A stretch of DNA of 64,000 nucleotides from Alphaproteobacteria bacterium. GTDB taxonomy: Bacteria; Pseudomonadota; Alphaproteobacteria; Micavibrionales; Micavibrionaceae. The DNA lies in assembly GCA_021775965.1 (NCBI GenBank), contig JAJFGV010000064.1, forward strand, positions 62,001 through 126,000, given 5' to 3'. Made by a program: the position numbers and the translations under genes. Positions 55,017 to 64,000 of this stretch are shown one piece after another (within the stretch, counting starts at the first letter, position 1; every line of letters starts with the position of its first letter). Below the pieces are notes generated by a model. It made no database searches and was not told where the DNA came from. It saw only the letters and a list, made by a program, of their open reading frames with translations.

Positions 55017-56072
55017 TTACTCCGCCGCGATGGCTTGTTTGCGGATCGCGCTTTCGGGGAGTTCGACGTCGAAGCAGCGCTGGTAATATTCGGCGATAAT
55101 CGGACGCTCGGTTTCATCACATTTGTTGAGGAATGAAAGCTGGAACGCGACTTCGCGGTTGTTAAAGATCATCATGTTTTCAATCCAGGTCATCACTGTG
55201 CGCGGGGACATTAATGTTGAAAGATCGCCATTGATGAATCCTTCGCGGGTGAGATCGGCGAGGCGTACCATTTTGTCGATATTGTCTTTGCCTTCGTCGT
55301 CCGTCATCTCCGGGAATTTGGCGAACATGATATTCATTTCATCGATGTGCGAAAGATAGTTCAGCGTCACGACGATGTTCCATCTGTCCATTTGGCCCTG
55401 ATTGATGGCTTGGGTGCCGTGGTATAGCCCTGTGGTGTCGCCAAGGCCGATGGTGTTGGTGGTGGAGAACAAACGAAAAGCCGGGTGCGGGCGGATGATC
55501 ATGTTTTGATCGAGCAGGGTCAGGCGGCCCTCGGATTCCAGCACGCGTTGAATGACGAACATCACATCGGGGCGGCCGGCATCATATTCATCGAAGACCA
55601 GCGCCACCGGGTTTTGAATCGCCCAGGGCAGGAGGCCTTCCTGCCATTTGGTGATTTGTTTGCCTTCTTGCAGCGTGATGACGTCCTTGCCGACGAGATC
55701 GACGCGGCTGACATGGCTGTCGAGATTGATGCGCACACAGGGCCAGTTGAGGCGCGCGGCGACTTGTTCGATATGGGTGGATTTACCGGTGCCGTGATAA
55801 CCCTGGACCATCACGCGGCGGTTATGCGCAAAGCCGGCGAGGATCGCCATCGTTGTGTCGTGATCGAATTGATAGGTCTTGTCGACTTCCGGCACGTTGG
55901 GATGATCGTCAACAAAGCCCGGCACTTCCCAGTCGACATCCAGCCCGAAGGTTTCGCGTACATTATATTTGGTGTCGGGAATGGAGGTGTATTTGCCGCT
56001 ATTGGGTGTGAGCGAGGTGACGTCAAAAGACATCGCCATTGGTTCTTTGTTTCTGTCTATATCCTCGGGCAT
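55017..56072 (-). CDS. cobS: Cobaltochelatase subunit CobS
   Basis: AAA+ ATPase that powers cobalt chelation with CobT and CobN. The 351-residue protein has Walker A G-Y-H-G-T-G-K-S, Walker [10 protein letters not shown] and a sensor region F-S-T-T-N-T. It starts directly after the J-domain gene stop. cobT, usually adjacent, lies 1.7 kb away across three opposite-strand genes. Confidence 0.95.
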   Translation of the reverse strand: MPEDIDRNKEPMAMSFDVTSLTPNSGKYTSIPDTKYNVRETFGLDVDWEVPGFVDDHPNVPEVDKTYQFDHDTTMAILAGFAHNRRVMVQGYHGTGKSTHIEQVAARLNWPCVRINLDSHVSRVDLVGKDVITLQEGKQITKWQEGLLPWAIQNPVALVFDEYDAGRPDVMFVIQRVLESEGRLTLLDQNMIIRPHPAFRLFSTTNTIGLGDTTGLYHGTQAINQGQMDRWNIVVTLNYLSHIDEMNIMFAKFPEMTDDEGKDNIDKMVRLADLTREGFINGDLSTLMSPRTVMTWIENMMIFNNREVAFQLSFLNKCDETERPIIAEYYQRCFDVELPESAIRKQAIAAE

Positions 56073-56684
56073 TTAATTCCGTTCCGGCAATTGTGCGAAC
56101 TGCTCATAAGCGAGCTTTAGAATGGTATAAGCCATATTAATGTGCTTGAGAAGCTCTTCCGACTTTTCACAGCCCATATTCAGATCCGGGTGATGTTTTT
56201 TGGCCAGCTCCTTGTAGCGTTTTTTGACCACTTCAAGGGTGACAGGCGGCTCCAGCCCCATCAGCGCCATGGCCTCGAATTCGGGGGTGTTTTGTTTTGC
56301 GGCAAAACCGTTTGTTTTTCCGTTGTTGGCGTTTTCATGTGGCGGGCCTTCGTCGCTACCGCTGTAGCTTTGCCAGATTCTGTCTCGTAATTTGTCTTCC
56401 GCATCGCCTTCGACGCCGTATTTCCACGTGGGGCGATCGCCGTAAATGCTGCTCATCATATGATCTTCAACTTCCTTGCCGGACATGCCGGAAAAGAAAT
56501 CCCAGGCTCGATTGTATTCGCGCACATGATCGACACAGAATCGGTAATAATCATCGAGCCCTCTATGCTTGGGGGCTTTGTGTTCGGCAAGTGATTCGCA
56601 GCCGGGCATCTCACAATGATGGATTTGCGGCTTTTTTTTCTCTTCAAATTCAGGAGATTTTGGTTTTAGCTTAATTCTAGGCAT
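56073..56684 (-). CDS. J-domain protein
   Basis: A 203-residue DnaJ-like co-chaperone with the J domain at the C-terminus (about 130-195) and the H-P-D motif in K-K-H-H-P-D-L-N. The N-terminal part has C-E-M-P-G-C and further cysteines, a possible metal site. This gene is a regular neighbour of cobS in alphaproteobacteria, so it may help remodel the CobS/CobT complex. Confidence 0.88.
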   Translation of the reverse strand: MPRIKLKPKSPEFEEKKKPQIHHCEMPGCESLAEHKAPKHRGLDDYYRFCVDHVREYNRAWDFFSGMSGKEVEDHMMSSIYGDRPTWKYGVEGDAEDKLRDRIWQSYSGSDEGPPHENANNGKTNGFAAKQNTPEFEAMALMGLEPPVTLEVVKKRYKELAKKHHPDLNMGCEKSEELLKHINMAYTILKLAYEQFAQLPERN

Positions 56685-56725
56685 AACTTACATTATAAAC
56701 GATTCTAATAGGAGGGGGCTAAATT

Positions 56726-57004
56726 ATGTCTTTGGCAGAACAAATCAAGCAGAAATTAGAGGACGCGTTAGCACCGGAATTCCTTGAGATTATCAATGAA
56801 AGTGATATGCACAAAGGACATGCTGGCCATGATGGCAGCGGAGAGAGTCACTATAGACTAAAGATAGTATCCCATGAATTTACAACCTGTGGACGAATTG
56901 AGCGTCAGAGGATGGTTTATAAAATTTTAGATCATGAAATCAAAGAGTTAATACATGCTTTGTCGATTGAGGCTCTCGCGCCTGATGAGTTTTACAGCCT
57001 TTAA
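56726..57004 (+). CDS. bolA: BolA-family protein
   Basis: A 92-residue BolA/IbaG-like protein acting with monothiol glutaredoxins in Fe-S trafficking or as a regulator. It shows G-H-D-G-S-G-E-S-H-Y-R-L-K-I-V-S and the C-terminal V-Y-K-I-L segment. An AGGAGGGG site precedes the start. It is divergent from the J-domain gene. Confidence 0.9.
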   Translation: MSLAEQIKQKLEDALAPEFLEIINESDMHKGHAGHDGSGESHYRLKIVSHEFTTCGRIERQRMVYKILDHEIKELIHALSIEALAPDEFYSL

Positions 57005-57121
57005 TTTATTTTTTTACAACGCTATAGTTGAATCTAAAGCCTGTGTACCATAGGGTGTTTTTAATACGAGAACACAATTTATAGTTGTATGTAAATAAAG
57101 TAACTTCATTGGAGGATCACA

Positions 57122-57556
57122 ATGAGCAATACACAAGAACGTGAAGTAGAGTTACTGTCTGAAGATATTAAAAGTACACTGGTGAGTAGAAATATTACAG
57201 TTTTTGGCCGCCGAACTTCGGTCAGGTTGGAGCCTGAAATGTGGATGGCGCTGCGTGAAATTGCAAAACGAGAGGAATGCAGTATCCATGATATTTGTTC
57301 CTTGATCGGTGTTCGCAAAAACGAAAACACGTCTTTGACCGCCGCTATTCGTGTCTTTTTGATGTTGTATTTTCGTTCAGCAACGACAGAAATTGGTCAT
57401 CGCAATGCCGGACATGGCAGCTTTGAAAACATGAAGAAAAGAGCGCGTATTCCGAGCGAGTATTTAGGCTTTTTTAAACCCGGGAAAGAAACACAGGATC
57501 TTCTGAACGGGGAAGGCGTATTCGAGCAGAGTAACGTGATGCACGGAATTCAATAA
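57122..57556 (+). CDS. Ribbon-helix-helix domain protein (RHH_4 type)
   Basis: A 144-residue protein with an RHH-like domain at about 30-100 (R-R-T-S-V-R-L-E-P-E-M-W, followed by E-C-S-I-H-D-I-C and L-T-A-A-I-R-V-F-L). This alphaproteobacterial family is thought to bind DNA as a dimer. GGAGGATCAC precedes the start. It converges with accA. Confidence 0.78.
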   Translation: MSNTQEREVELLSEDIKSTLVSRNITVFGRRTSVRLEPEMWMALREIAKREECSIHDICSLIGVRKNENTSLTAAIRVFLMLYFRSATTEIGHRNAGHGSFENMKKRARIPSEYLGFFKPGKETQDLLNGEGVFEQSNVMHGIQ

Positions 57557-57558
57557 AG

Positions 57559-58503
57559 TTATAGATTTCGACTTTGAGCGATAAATTTGGTGCGGCGGCT
57601 TTGGATTAGGCTGGCGCGGTCCCATGGGGTGATTTCGCCCAGCGCTTTTTCGATCTGGCGGGAAACATTTTCCATTGTTTCTTCTTTTTTGCGGTGAGCA
57701 CCGCCGATAGGCTCGTCAATAATACCGTCGATAATGCCGAGCTTTTCTAAATCCTGAGCAGTGAGTTTGAGAGCCGTGGCGGCTTCTTCGGCGTGTGCGC
57801 CATTGCGCCATAAAATAGAGGCGCAGCCTTCGGGTGAAATCACGGAATAGATTGAATGCTCCAGCATATAAATGCGGTCGGCCACGGCAATGGCAATCGC
57901 GCCGCCGGAGCCGCCTTCACCGATGACGACGGAGATAATTGGCACCTCTGTGCGTAGACAGGTCTCGATGGATTTTGCGATGGCTTCTGACTGGCCGCGC
58001 TCTTCGGCACCAACGCCGGGATAGGCACCGGCTGTATCGATGAGTGTGATAACGGGTAGTTGGAATTGTTGTGCCATTTTCATCAGGCGTTGTGACTTGC
58101 GGTAGCCTTCGGGGCGCGCCATGCCGAAATTGTGATAGACGCGCGTTTCGGTGTCATGGCCTTTTTCATGGCCGATAATGACGCAAGGTTCACCCTTGAA
58201 GCGTCCCAGACCGCCAATGAGGGCATGGTCCTCGGCAAAATTGCGGTCGCCAGCCAGCGGCGTAAAATCCTCTATAAGGTAATTGATGTAGTCGAGGAAA
58301 TGCGGGCGCTCCTGATGGCGAGCGACCTGGACTTTTTGGGCCGGGGTGAGCTTGCCATAGGTTTGGACCAGCAGCTTATCCGCTTTGATCTGCATGCGGG
58401 TGATTTCGGAGGCGATATTGACGCGGCTGTCGCTGGTAACATTGCGCAGCTCGGCAATCTTGCCTTCGAGTTCTATGATTGGTTTTTCGAATTCCAGGCT
58501 CAT
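57559..58503 (-). CDS. accA: Acetyl-CoA carboxylase carboxyltransferase subunit alpha
   Basis: Transfers carboxyl groups to acetyl-CoA at the first step of fatty-acid synthesis. The 314-residue protein shows [28 protein letters not shown] and G-G-S-G-G-A-I-A-I. accD is not in the window. A 65-residue gene lies 9 bases upstream. Confidence 0.97.
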   Translation of the reverse strand: MSLEFEKPIIELEGKIAELRNVTSDSRVNIASEITRMQIKADKLLVQTYGKLTPAQKVQVARHQERPHFLDYINYLIEDFTPLAGDRNFAEDHALIGGLGRFKGEPCVIIGHEKGHDTETRVYHNFGMARPEGYRKSQRLMKMAQQFQLPVITLIDTAGAYPGVGAEERGQSEAIAKSIETCLRTEVPIISVVIGEGGSGGAIAIAVADRIYMLEHSIYSVISPEGCASILWRNGAHAEEAATALKLTAQDLEKLGIIDGIIDEPIGGAHRKKEETMENVSRQIEKALGEITPWDRASLIQSRRTKFIAQSRNL

Positions 58504-58512
58504 TATATGTCC

Positions 58513-58710
58513 TTAGGGTGTAAGCTCATCCAAGCCTTCATTAGTTGGACTTTTCTTGACAGTAGTAAATGTAGAATCCTGAAAGTCACTGGGCTTGCAG
58601 CCAACTATCCTAGCTAAGTCTTGTTTAAATTCTTGCTCTTCTTTGGGTGTCAGTGGGCCACGATTCATTCTAATGAAAATGCTTGCCATTTCAGGCTCTT
58701 CTTCAGACAT
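58513..58710 (-). CDS. Small unrecognised protein upstream of accA
   Basis: A 65-residue acidic protein starting after AGGGGAAATTA. No signal peptide, no cysteine cluster other than one Cys. It is tightly spaced with accA (9 bases), suggesting co-translation. No family recognised. Confidence 0.55.
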   Translation of the reverse strand: MSEEEPEMASIFIRMNRGPLTPKEEQEFKQDLARIVGCKPSDFQDSTFTTVKKSPTNEGLDELTP

Positions 58711-58742
58711 ATTAATTTCCCCTTTTGGCCTTAAATAACAAA

Positions 58743-58776
58743 TCAGGCAGACATGTTTAACACAGTGTCTGCCTGA
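58743..58776 (-). terminator. Terminator-like hairpin downstream of xerD
   Basis: An 11-bp perfect stem TCAGGCAGACA/TGTCTGCCTGA has a 12-base loop. On the xerD strand it is followed by a short T-rich stretch. It separates xerD from the accA pair. Confidence 0.6.
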
Positions 58777-58802
58777 CTTTAATCTTATTTATAGGTTTTA
58801 AA

Positions 58803-59795
58803 CTAGCCTTCAGTTCCGGTTTTTGACAAAGGGTGCTTGTCTTTAACCGTTTTCTTGGCCATATCACCAACGATATGCGTATAGATTTGCGTCGTTGCGA
58901 TGTCAGCATGACCGAGCATTTTCTGGACAGAGCGCAGATCAGCGCCATGGCTCAGAAGATGCGTTGCAAAAGCGTGACGAAGGATATGCGGGCTAACGCG
59001 GTCTTCATCGATTACTGCTGCACGGGCCAGATCTTTCAGAAGCTGGGCAAAACGTTGACGGGTCAGGTGACCACTATCGGATGTTCTTGAAGGGAACAAC
59101 CATTGTGCTTGTAAACCTGAATCATCGGAAGCAATAAACTGCTTGCGCAGATCCGTGTAGTTTTTCATAGCTTTCTGTGCTGGATCAGACAACGGAACCA
59201 TACGCTCGCGTCCGGCTTTGCCGGCAATCATCAGGAACTGGTTGTCTTCACCAATTGCGGACATTGGCAGACCAACAAGTTCAGAAACGCGCAGGCCAGT
59301 GGCGTAGAGCATTTCAAGCAGACAAACGAGACGAACGCTTTCGCCGCTGGTGCCTAGACCAGCTGTTTTGATCAGCGCACTAACTTCAGCTTCACTCAAA
59401 GTTTTTGGAAGCGTACGGCCTTGCTTAGGGCTTTCAATCGTTGATGTCGGATCATCCTGACGGACATTTTCCGATACAAGGTAGCGATAGAACTGACGCA
59501 AAGCAGACAAACGACGGGCAACCGTACGGACAGCAATCTTGCCTTTGTGGTTTCCTTTGATGTGCACTTTTTCACTGAGATCTTTGAGGTACGATTTAAT
59601 CTCATCTGTCGTTGCTTTATCAACATCAGTTGATTTTTTGCTACGCAGGTAAAGGCTAACATCAGCCAGATCACGCCAATAGGCATGTCTTGTGTTCATG
59701 GCTGCGCCACGCTCTGTTGTTAACATATCTAGAAATGAATCCACGAGCGGATTCAGATCCGGTTTCGGCATTGCTGGGCGACCTGGACGTGCCAT
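58803..59795 (-). CDS. xerD: Chromosome-dimer tyrosine recombinase XerD
   Basis: Resolves chromosome dimers at dif. The 330-residue protein has a core-binding N domain and catalytic residues R169, K193, H270, R273, H296 and Y305 in order. AAGGAG precedes the start. The location near accA and aroK/aroB matches housekeeping XerD, not a phage or integron integrase. A helical exported protein lies directly upstream. Confidence 0.93.
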   Translation of the reverse strand: MARPGRPAMPKPDLNPLVDSFLDMLTTERGAAMNTRHAYWRDLADVSLYLRSKKSTDVDKATTDEIKSYLKDLSEKVHIKGNHKGKIAVRTVARRLSALRQFYRYLVSENVRQDDPTSTIESPKQGRTLPKTLSEAEVSALIKTAGLGTSGESVRLVCLLEMLYATGLRVSELVGLPMSAIGEDNQFLMIAGKAGRERMVPLSDPAQKAMKNYTDLRKQFIASDDSGLQAQWLFPSRTSDSGHLTRQRFAQLLKDLARAAVIDEDRVSPHILRHAFATHLLSHGADLRSVQKMLGHADIATTQIYTHIVGDMAKKTVKDKHPLSKTGTEG

Positions 59796-59809
59796 AGTTT
59801 TTCTCCTTG

Positions 59810-61498
59810 TTATATTCCCAGAAGGGTCTCTATGACCATCTCCCTGGAAATGTTTGTTAATCCCACAGTATTAAAACTCATTAGTACGTTCTGCACGACG
59901 CCTGGATAAAATTCCTCCATAGCGGCGCCCTGCAGTGCGAATGTGCTTAACAGGATCGTTTCACCAATATTGCGATTTCGACTTACCAGAACTAATCGAT
60001 CCCACACATCCACAGAAGGCATTACATAATCTTCAGCCGATGTCAAGTCAAAATCATTTTCATAAACTTTAGCGGCATTATGGTCATCTTCGTATGACTT
60101 GTCAAGATTTTCTATAATGTTTTTTAAAAAAACTGTGTATGACGATTTTTTCTGGTTTAAAAAGGCCTGGAGCCTTTCCTTTTCAATATCGGATCTCCGG
60201 TACTCAGTTTTTAGTAAAAAGGTGCTTAAATACAAGCGCTTATACTCTTTTGAGGTAGCCATATTTTTGCTGTAAAGCGCGTCTAAAACCTCGCTCCAAT
60301 AGGGTGAAACGGGCAAATTTGCGACATATAAAATTCTTAAAACATGCCCGATATCGGACAGGTTTGGGGCTTCCGGTTTCAATTTTTGAATAATTTCGGC
60401 AAAAGGCACCAAAGCAGCGGCCCCATATTTATTTTGCATAGGGAAAACATTTCGACTCAAAATATTCCATTTTTCAGCATCTTTTTTGGCGTTTTTCACT
60501 TTGTAGAGGAAATGAGCCGGTTTTTGCCATTCTGCCAGGGATTCAAACGGTTTTTCACCGGCATCGGAGAGCGCGTACAGTTTGTCGAGGTCTTCTGCTT
60601 CGAGAATATTTTTATCGACGGCCTGAATGCTGAGTAAAGTTTTTTGGCTTTCTGTAATTTTTTCACTGCCAAGCAGCAACGCAAGATGCCGTGCCGGGAT
60701 ATCACTAAATTTCATTGTGCCGAGGCTGCCAAGCCCCAGACTTTTTTCAGCAACCAACACAGCTTGTTCAAGTTGTGAAAGCTTTTCAAATTTCTTAGGC
60801 GCGTATGTAAAATTATAACGGCCCCCGGCGGCGAGAGTCTGGAACATTTTTTTACCAGAAGACTTAAGAATTTCTATATCTCTTTTGTCCGGTTTGTCAG
60901 ACAAAGAGTGGTTGCAGTAGGCTTGGAACTCCTGCCAGAAAATTTCGTCGGTAAATCTGTTGCCGAAAGTGTTGGCCTCCAAACAGGCCAGTGGTTTTTC
61001 ACGGTTGTAAAGCATCGCCAGAACGCCAGCCCGGGCCAGTCTTTCGTGATAGGGTTCTTTGTTTAAAAGGCCGTAGAGTTCAAAGGCCTCGGCGTATAGG
61101 CCCATGTCGAGGAGCTTTTCGATTCTGACCGTTAGCAAATCGTGGCCGGGTTCAATTTCGATATCGTTCTGAATTAAACGTGAATTGGTTTCGGAAAGCA
61201 GTGCACGTTTGATGAGCCTGCGAAATGTTCTGGATGACATATAAGAGGGCAGACGTTCGATCAAACCGATGAGGTAGGAGCGTTGCGTGCCATCCCATAA
61301 ATCTTTGCCGAGGCTGCCTTCGCGGGCATTGGAATAAAGGCCTGCCGATTCAATGTTGCCGTAATTCACTTCGAGGGTTGAAGGACGTCTGTTTTCTTCT
61401 TCCGGTTCCTGCGCATATATGTTTCCAGAAAGAAACAGACTTATGCAGGCCACAGTTAAGAACAGTGTCAGGGTGAGGGAGAATTTTTTATTTTTCAT
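59810..61498 (-). CDS. Large exported helical protein of unknown function
   Basis: A 562-residue protein from ATG 61498 with a signal peptide ending near Y-A-Q (about residue 30). The rest is helical and Leu/Lys-rich with TPR/SEL-like pairs (A-E-A-F-E-L-Y-G-L-L-N). No family recognised. It overlaps the 47-residue gene upstream by 11 bases and is followed by xerD 14 bases downstream, so these three genes are probably co-transcribed. Confidence 0.7.
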   Translation of the reverse strand: MKNKKFSLTLTLFLTVACISLFLSGNIYAQEPEEENRRPSTLEVNYGNIESAGLYSNAREGSLGKDLWDGTQRSYLIGLIERLPSYMSSRTFRRLIKRALLSETNSRLIQNDIEIEPGHDLLTVRIEKLLDMGLYAEAFELYGLLNKEPYHERLARAGVLAMLYNREKPLACLEANTFGNRFTDEIFWQEFQAYCNHSLSDKPDKRDIEILKSSGKKMFQTLAAGGRYNFTYAPKKFEKLSQLEQAVLVAEKSLGLGSLGTMKFSDIPARHLALLLGSEKITESQKTLLSIQAVDKNILEAEDLDKLYALSDAGEKPFESLAEWQKPAHFLYKVKNAKKDAEKWNILSRNVFPMQNKYGAAALVPFAEIIQKLKPEAPNLSDIGHVLRILYVANLPVSPYWSEVLDALYSKNMATSKEYKRLYLSTFLLKTEYRRSDIEKERLQAFLNQKKSSYTVFLKNIIENLDKSYEDDHNAAKVYENDFDLTSAEDYVMPSVDVWDRLVLVSRNRNIGETILLSTFALQGAAMEEFYPGVVQNVLMSFNTVGLTNISREMVIETLLGI

Positions 61499-61631
61499 TG
61501 AAAAAGCGCTCGTTCGGAATGGTGATAATGACTTCGCTTTGCGGCGCCGGAACATCGGTTATGGCGAAATAACCAAAGCCGCCAACAAGGATAAGAGCCG
61601 CAAGGCCGAAAATAATCTTGAATAACTTCAT
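61488..61631 (-). CDS. Overlooked 47-residue single-pass membrane peptide
   Basis: ATG 61629-61631 follows AAGGA by about 10 bases and the frame runs 47 codons. Residues 5-24 form a membrane segment, followed by a short polar tail. Its stop overlaps the start of the 59810 gene by 11 bases, as in translational coupling. No family recognised. Confidence 0.6.
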   Translation of the reverse strand: MKLFKIIFGLAALILVGGFGYFAITDVPAPQSEVIITIPNERFFNEK

Positions 61632-61712
61632 GTTAAGGGCAATCCTTAGAGTTCTTAATGGTGCTGAAAAAATATCTTTTTCGTAACCTGCGCACCATAT
61701 ACAAAGCTTATT

Positions 61713-62300
61713 ATGATTTCAACGTCTAAAGATTTGGAAGCTATGGCAAAAGCCGTAAAAGACAGGCTGGACAGGCCGGTGGTGCTGGTCGGCATGATGG
61801 GCTGTGGCAAAAGCCATGCCGGGTATTTGCTGGCGAAGGCTTTGGAGCTGAAATTCGTTGATTCTGACAAAAAGATAGAGGAAGCGGCGGGTTGCAGCGT
61901 TCAGGAGGTTTTTGCGCGCGATGGTGAGGAAAAGTTCCGTACTTCCGAAAAAAGGATTATTGCCGAGCTTTTGGGGTTTGGAGTCGTGGTTATGGCCACT
62001 GGTGGAGGCGCGATTATGAATGCAGACACTGCAGCTTTTATAAAGGATAAGGCGGTATCAATATGGATTGATGCCCCTGTTGATGAGCTGCTTGAAAGGA
62101 TAGAGCATAAGGGCGACAGGCCGCTTTTGGCAAAAGGCGACCCTGGGCAGATATTGGAAGATTTGCTGGTGCAAAGACGGCCAGCCTACGAAACGGCCGA
62201 TATTACGGTGAGTGGTGGCGGGCTTTCCGTTGCGGAGCTTGTTGATTCTATGGTAGATGCATTGCACCAATTCTTATGTGGGGATGAGAACGACATTTAA
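61713..62300 (+). CDS. aroK: Shikimate kinase
   Basis: Phosphorylates shikimate in aromatic amino-acid synthesis. The 195-residue protein has Walker A G-M-M-G-C-G-K-S at 27-34, the substrate aspartate in F-V-D-S-D (about 50-52), F-R-T-S-E and the G-G-G motif near 95. Its stop shares one base with the aroB start, so the two are coupled. Confidence 0.95.
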   Translation: MISTSKDLEAMAKAVKDRLDRPVVLVGMMGCGKSHAGYLLAKALELKFVDSDKKIEEAAGCSVQEVFARDGEEKFRTSEKRIIAELLGFGVVVMATGGGAIMNADTAAFIKDKAVSIWIDAPVDELLERIEHKGDRPLLAKGDPGQILEDLLVQRRPAYETADITVSGGGLSVAELVDSMVDALHQFLCGDENDI

Positions 62301-63502
62301 TGGAAACCAAGATTGTTACAATTGATCTCGATACGCGCGGTTATGATATTTATATCGGGCCGGGGCTTTTGTATCGCCTGTCCGAATTTGTGCCGGTGGA
62401 AGTTGAAGGCCGTGCGATTTTTATTGTCACCGATGAAAATGTAAAATCTTACGCAAAGGCCGTGCAAAATATTATGCTTGAAGCGGGTGCGCCGCGTTGT
62501 GAAATGCTGGTTCTGCCGCCGGGTGAAAAAACCAAATCATTTAGAAAACTGGAAGAGGTTTGTGGATGGCTGCTCGATAACGGCGTGCATCGTAACTCTA
62601 TTGTGATGGCGGTTGGTGGCGGTGTTATCGGTGATCTGGCAGGATTTGCGGCATCGACCATTATGCGCGGCGTATCATATATTCAGATACCAACAACTCT
62701 GTTGGCGCAGGTTGACAGCTCTGTTGGTGGTAAAACCGGAATTAATACGGCGCAGGGAAAAAATCTTGTTGGTGCGTTTTACCAGCCGATTTCTGTGGTG
62801 GCCGATATTGAAACGCTCAAGACTTTGCCGCGGCGTGAATTGCTGGCCGGTTATGCGGAAGTGGTTAAATACGGATTGATTAACGATCTCGGTTTTTTTC
62901 AGTGGCTGGAAGATAACGGCAATGACGTTTGTAATTTGAAACCAGAAGATGTCGTTTATGCTATCGAAAAAAGCGCGAAGGCCAAAGCCGAGATTGTACA
63001 GGCCGATGAAAAGGAATCCGGTCGGCGCGGGCTGTTGAATTTAGGCCATACATTTGGTCATGCGCTGGAGGCGGCGGCCAAGTATGACGGGCGGTTGTTG
63101 CATGGTGAAGCGGTGGCGATCGGCACGATGATGGCTTTTGATTTATCGGTGCGTCTTGGTCATTGCAGCCGGGAAGATTATGAGCGCGTTGAAACGCATT
63201 TTTCATCTGTCGGGTTGCCAACAAGCGTGTCCTTTATTGAGCCGGGCCTAAAAACCAGCATTGAGGCGCTGATGGAGATCATGAAAAAAGACAAGAAGGC
63301 CGCCGGTGATAAAATGACCTTTGTTGTGTCGTCTGGAATTGGTGAAGCGTTTTTAACGCAGGATGTGCCGGAGAGTGTTGTGCGCGACGTTCTGAAAGAT
63401 GCGCTGGGCAAGTCAACAACGACGAAAGACGGTTTTAACAAACAAGGTAGAAAGAAGGGCATTAAAGGCTTATGGAAGTCGGCATTCTCATCCCAGTCAT
63501 AG
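62300..63502 (+). CDS. aroB: 3-dehydroquinate synthase
   Basis: Cyclises DAHP in the shikimate pathway using NAD and a divalent metal. The 400-residue protein shows G-G-G-V-I-G-D-L-A-G-F, P-T-T-L-L-A-Q-V-D-S-S-V-G-G-K-T, the metal-ligand segment N-L-G-H-T-F-G-H-A, and L-L-H-G-E-A-V-A. The last 30 residues are a basic extension that overlaps the next gene by 31 bases. Confidence 0.96.
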   Translation: METKIVTIDLDTRGYDIYIGPGLLYRLSEFVPVEVEGRAIFIVTDENVKSYAKAVQNIMLEAGAPRCEMLVLPPGEKTKSFRKLEEVCGWLLDNGVHRNSIVMAVGGGVIGDLAGFAASTIMRGVSYIQIPTTLLAQVDSSVGGKTGINTAQGKNLVGAFYQPISVVADIETLKTLPRRELLAGYAEVVKYGLINDLGFFQWLEDNGNDVCNLKPEDVVYAIEKSAKAKAEIVQADEKESGRRGLLNLGHTFGHALEAAAKYDGRLLHGEAVAIGTMMAFDLSVRLGHCSREDYERVETHFSSVGLPTSVSFIEPGLKTSIEALMEIMKKDKKAAGDKMTFVVSSGIGEAFLTQDVPESVVRDVLKDALGKSTTTKDGFNKQGRKKGIKGLWKSAFSSQS

Positions 63503-64000
63503 CGATTGCTATATTGATTGTTCTTTCGGCGTTTTTTTCCGGCTCGGAAACGGCGTTGACGGCGGTCTCAAAAGCGCGTCTGCATGCGCAGGAAAAAGAG
63601 GGCAATCAGCGCGCAAAGCTAGTGAATGATATCCGTGATAAAAAGGACCGGATGATCGGCGCACTTTTGCTTGGTAACAATCTCGTGAATATTTTGGCGT
63701 CGGCCATGGCGACCAGTTTGATGATTAAGCTGTTCGGTCCCAGCGGTGTGGTTTATGCGACATTGGTGATGACCATGCTGGTTCTGGTTTTTGCCGAAGT
63801 GCTACCGAAAACATATGCCTTGCATCATGCCGAAACTATGTCGATGCGCATTGCGCCGATCATCAGGGTGGTGATTATCGTGTTTGCGCCGGTGACCGAG
63901 ATGGTGACCTGGATTGTGCGCGGTGTTTTAAAACTTTTTGGTGTGGATATTTCAAAGGTAGGGGCCGGGTCGCATCTGGAGCTTTTGCGCGGGGCGATTG
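63472..64000 (+). CDS. CNNM/CorC-type membrane protein (truncated by window end)
   Basis: The first 176 codons of a DUF21/CNNM transmembrane domain protein: an N-terminal membrane helix, then F-F-S-G-S-E-T-A-L-T-A-V-S and L-L-L-G-N-N-L-V-N-I, signatures of the HlyC/CorC family linked to Mg/Co efflux. The CBS and CorC domains would lie beyond the window. It starts inside aroB, overlapping 31 bases. Confidence 0.88.
   Translation, partial: MEVGILIPVIAIAILIVLSAFFSGSETALTAVSKARLHAQEKEGNQRAKLVNDIRDKKDRMIGALLLGNNLVNILASAMATSLMIKLFGPSGVVYATLVMTMLVLVFAEVLPKTYALHHAETMSMRIAPIIRVVIIVFAPVTEMVTWIVRGVLKLFGVDISKVGAGSHLELLRGAI

Noticed and set aside
58803-59795. A tyrosine recombinase marking a prophage or genomic island
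   Set aside because: Its neighbours are accA and aroK/aroB, no attachment-site repeats or phage genes were seen, and it fits housekeeping XerD.

Overview
The window reads as a chromosomal segment of an alphaproteobacterium of moderate base composition. The evidence is gene content and order: ffh-rpsP-rimM-trmD-rplS next to leu genes, dapF-mtaB-ftsY, bolA/dnaJ-like/cobS/cobT, aroK-aroB-CNNM protein, a CarD-type regulator, a DUF2336 protein and an RHH_4-type ribbon-helix-helix protein. A large MSHA-like type IV pilus locus suggests a free-living or predatory lineage such as the Micavibrio group; this placement is inference. No rRNA, tRNA, CRISPR array, insertion sequence or prophage was seen.

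Bases 1-17260 hold the pilus locus: pilB/mshE ATPase, pilC (apparently starting at ATC), a fused PilM-PilN-like protein, PilO-like and PilP-like proteins, an ABC ATPase, a TPR protein, prepilin peptidase, pilT, pilU, the secretin, an ABC-2-type permease, a single-pass helical protein, a membrane-anchored AraC-type regulator and a prepilin. Gene overlaps show tight co-transcription, and the prepilin has its own leader and terminator.

Bases 17260-25255 hold a slipin-NfeD pair, leuB, leuD, an HD-GYP-like protein and leuC on the minus strand. Short AT-rich plus-strand genes for exported or unknown proteins interrupt the leu cluster and separate it from rplS. Bases 24628-28667 are the translation/SRP cluster (rplS, trmD, rimM, rpsP, ffh); S16 has a long acidic tail and L19 a basic tail.

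Bases 28871-48530 are mostly housekeeping: dapF, mtaB, ftsY, amn, a DUF2336 protein, pgk, proline iminopeptidase, an exported SNase-like nuclease, an M48 lipoprotein peptidase, rpoH, a calcineurin-fold protein lacking its metal ligands, carD, ldcA, a DHH phosphoesterase and clpX. Several unrecognised proteins lie among them.

Bases 48690-64000 hold sufE, an exported protein whose signal peptide is largely encoded by a palindromic repeat, hisS, dodecin, cobT, three small single-pass membrane proteins, cobS, a J-domain protein, bolA, an RHH regulator, accA, xerD, a large exported helical protein with an overlooked 47-residue membrane peptide upstream, aroK, aroB and a truncated CNNM/CorC-type gene. 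Four copies of an approximately 85-base palindromic repeat are scattered at 17267, 40069, 49693 and 53356.
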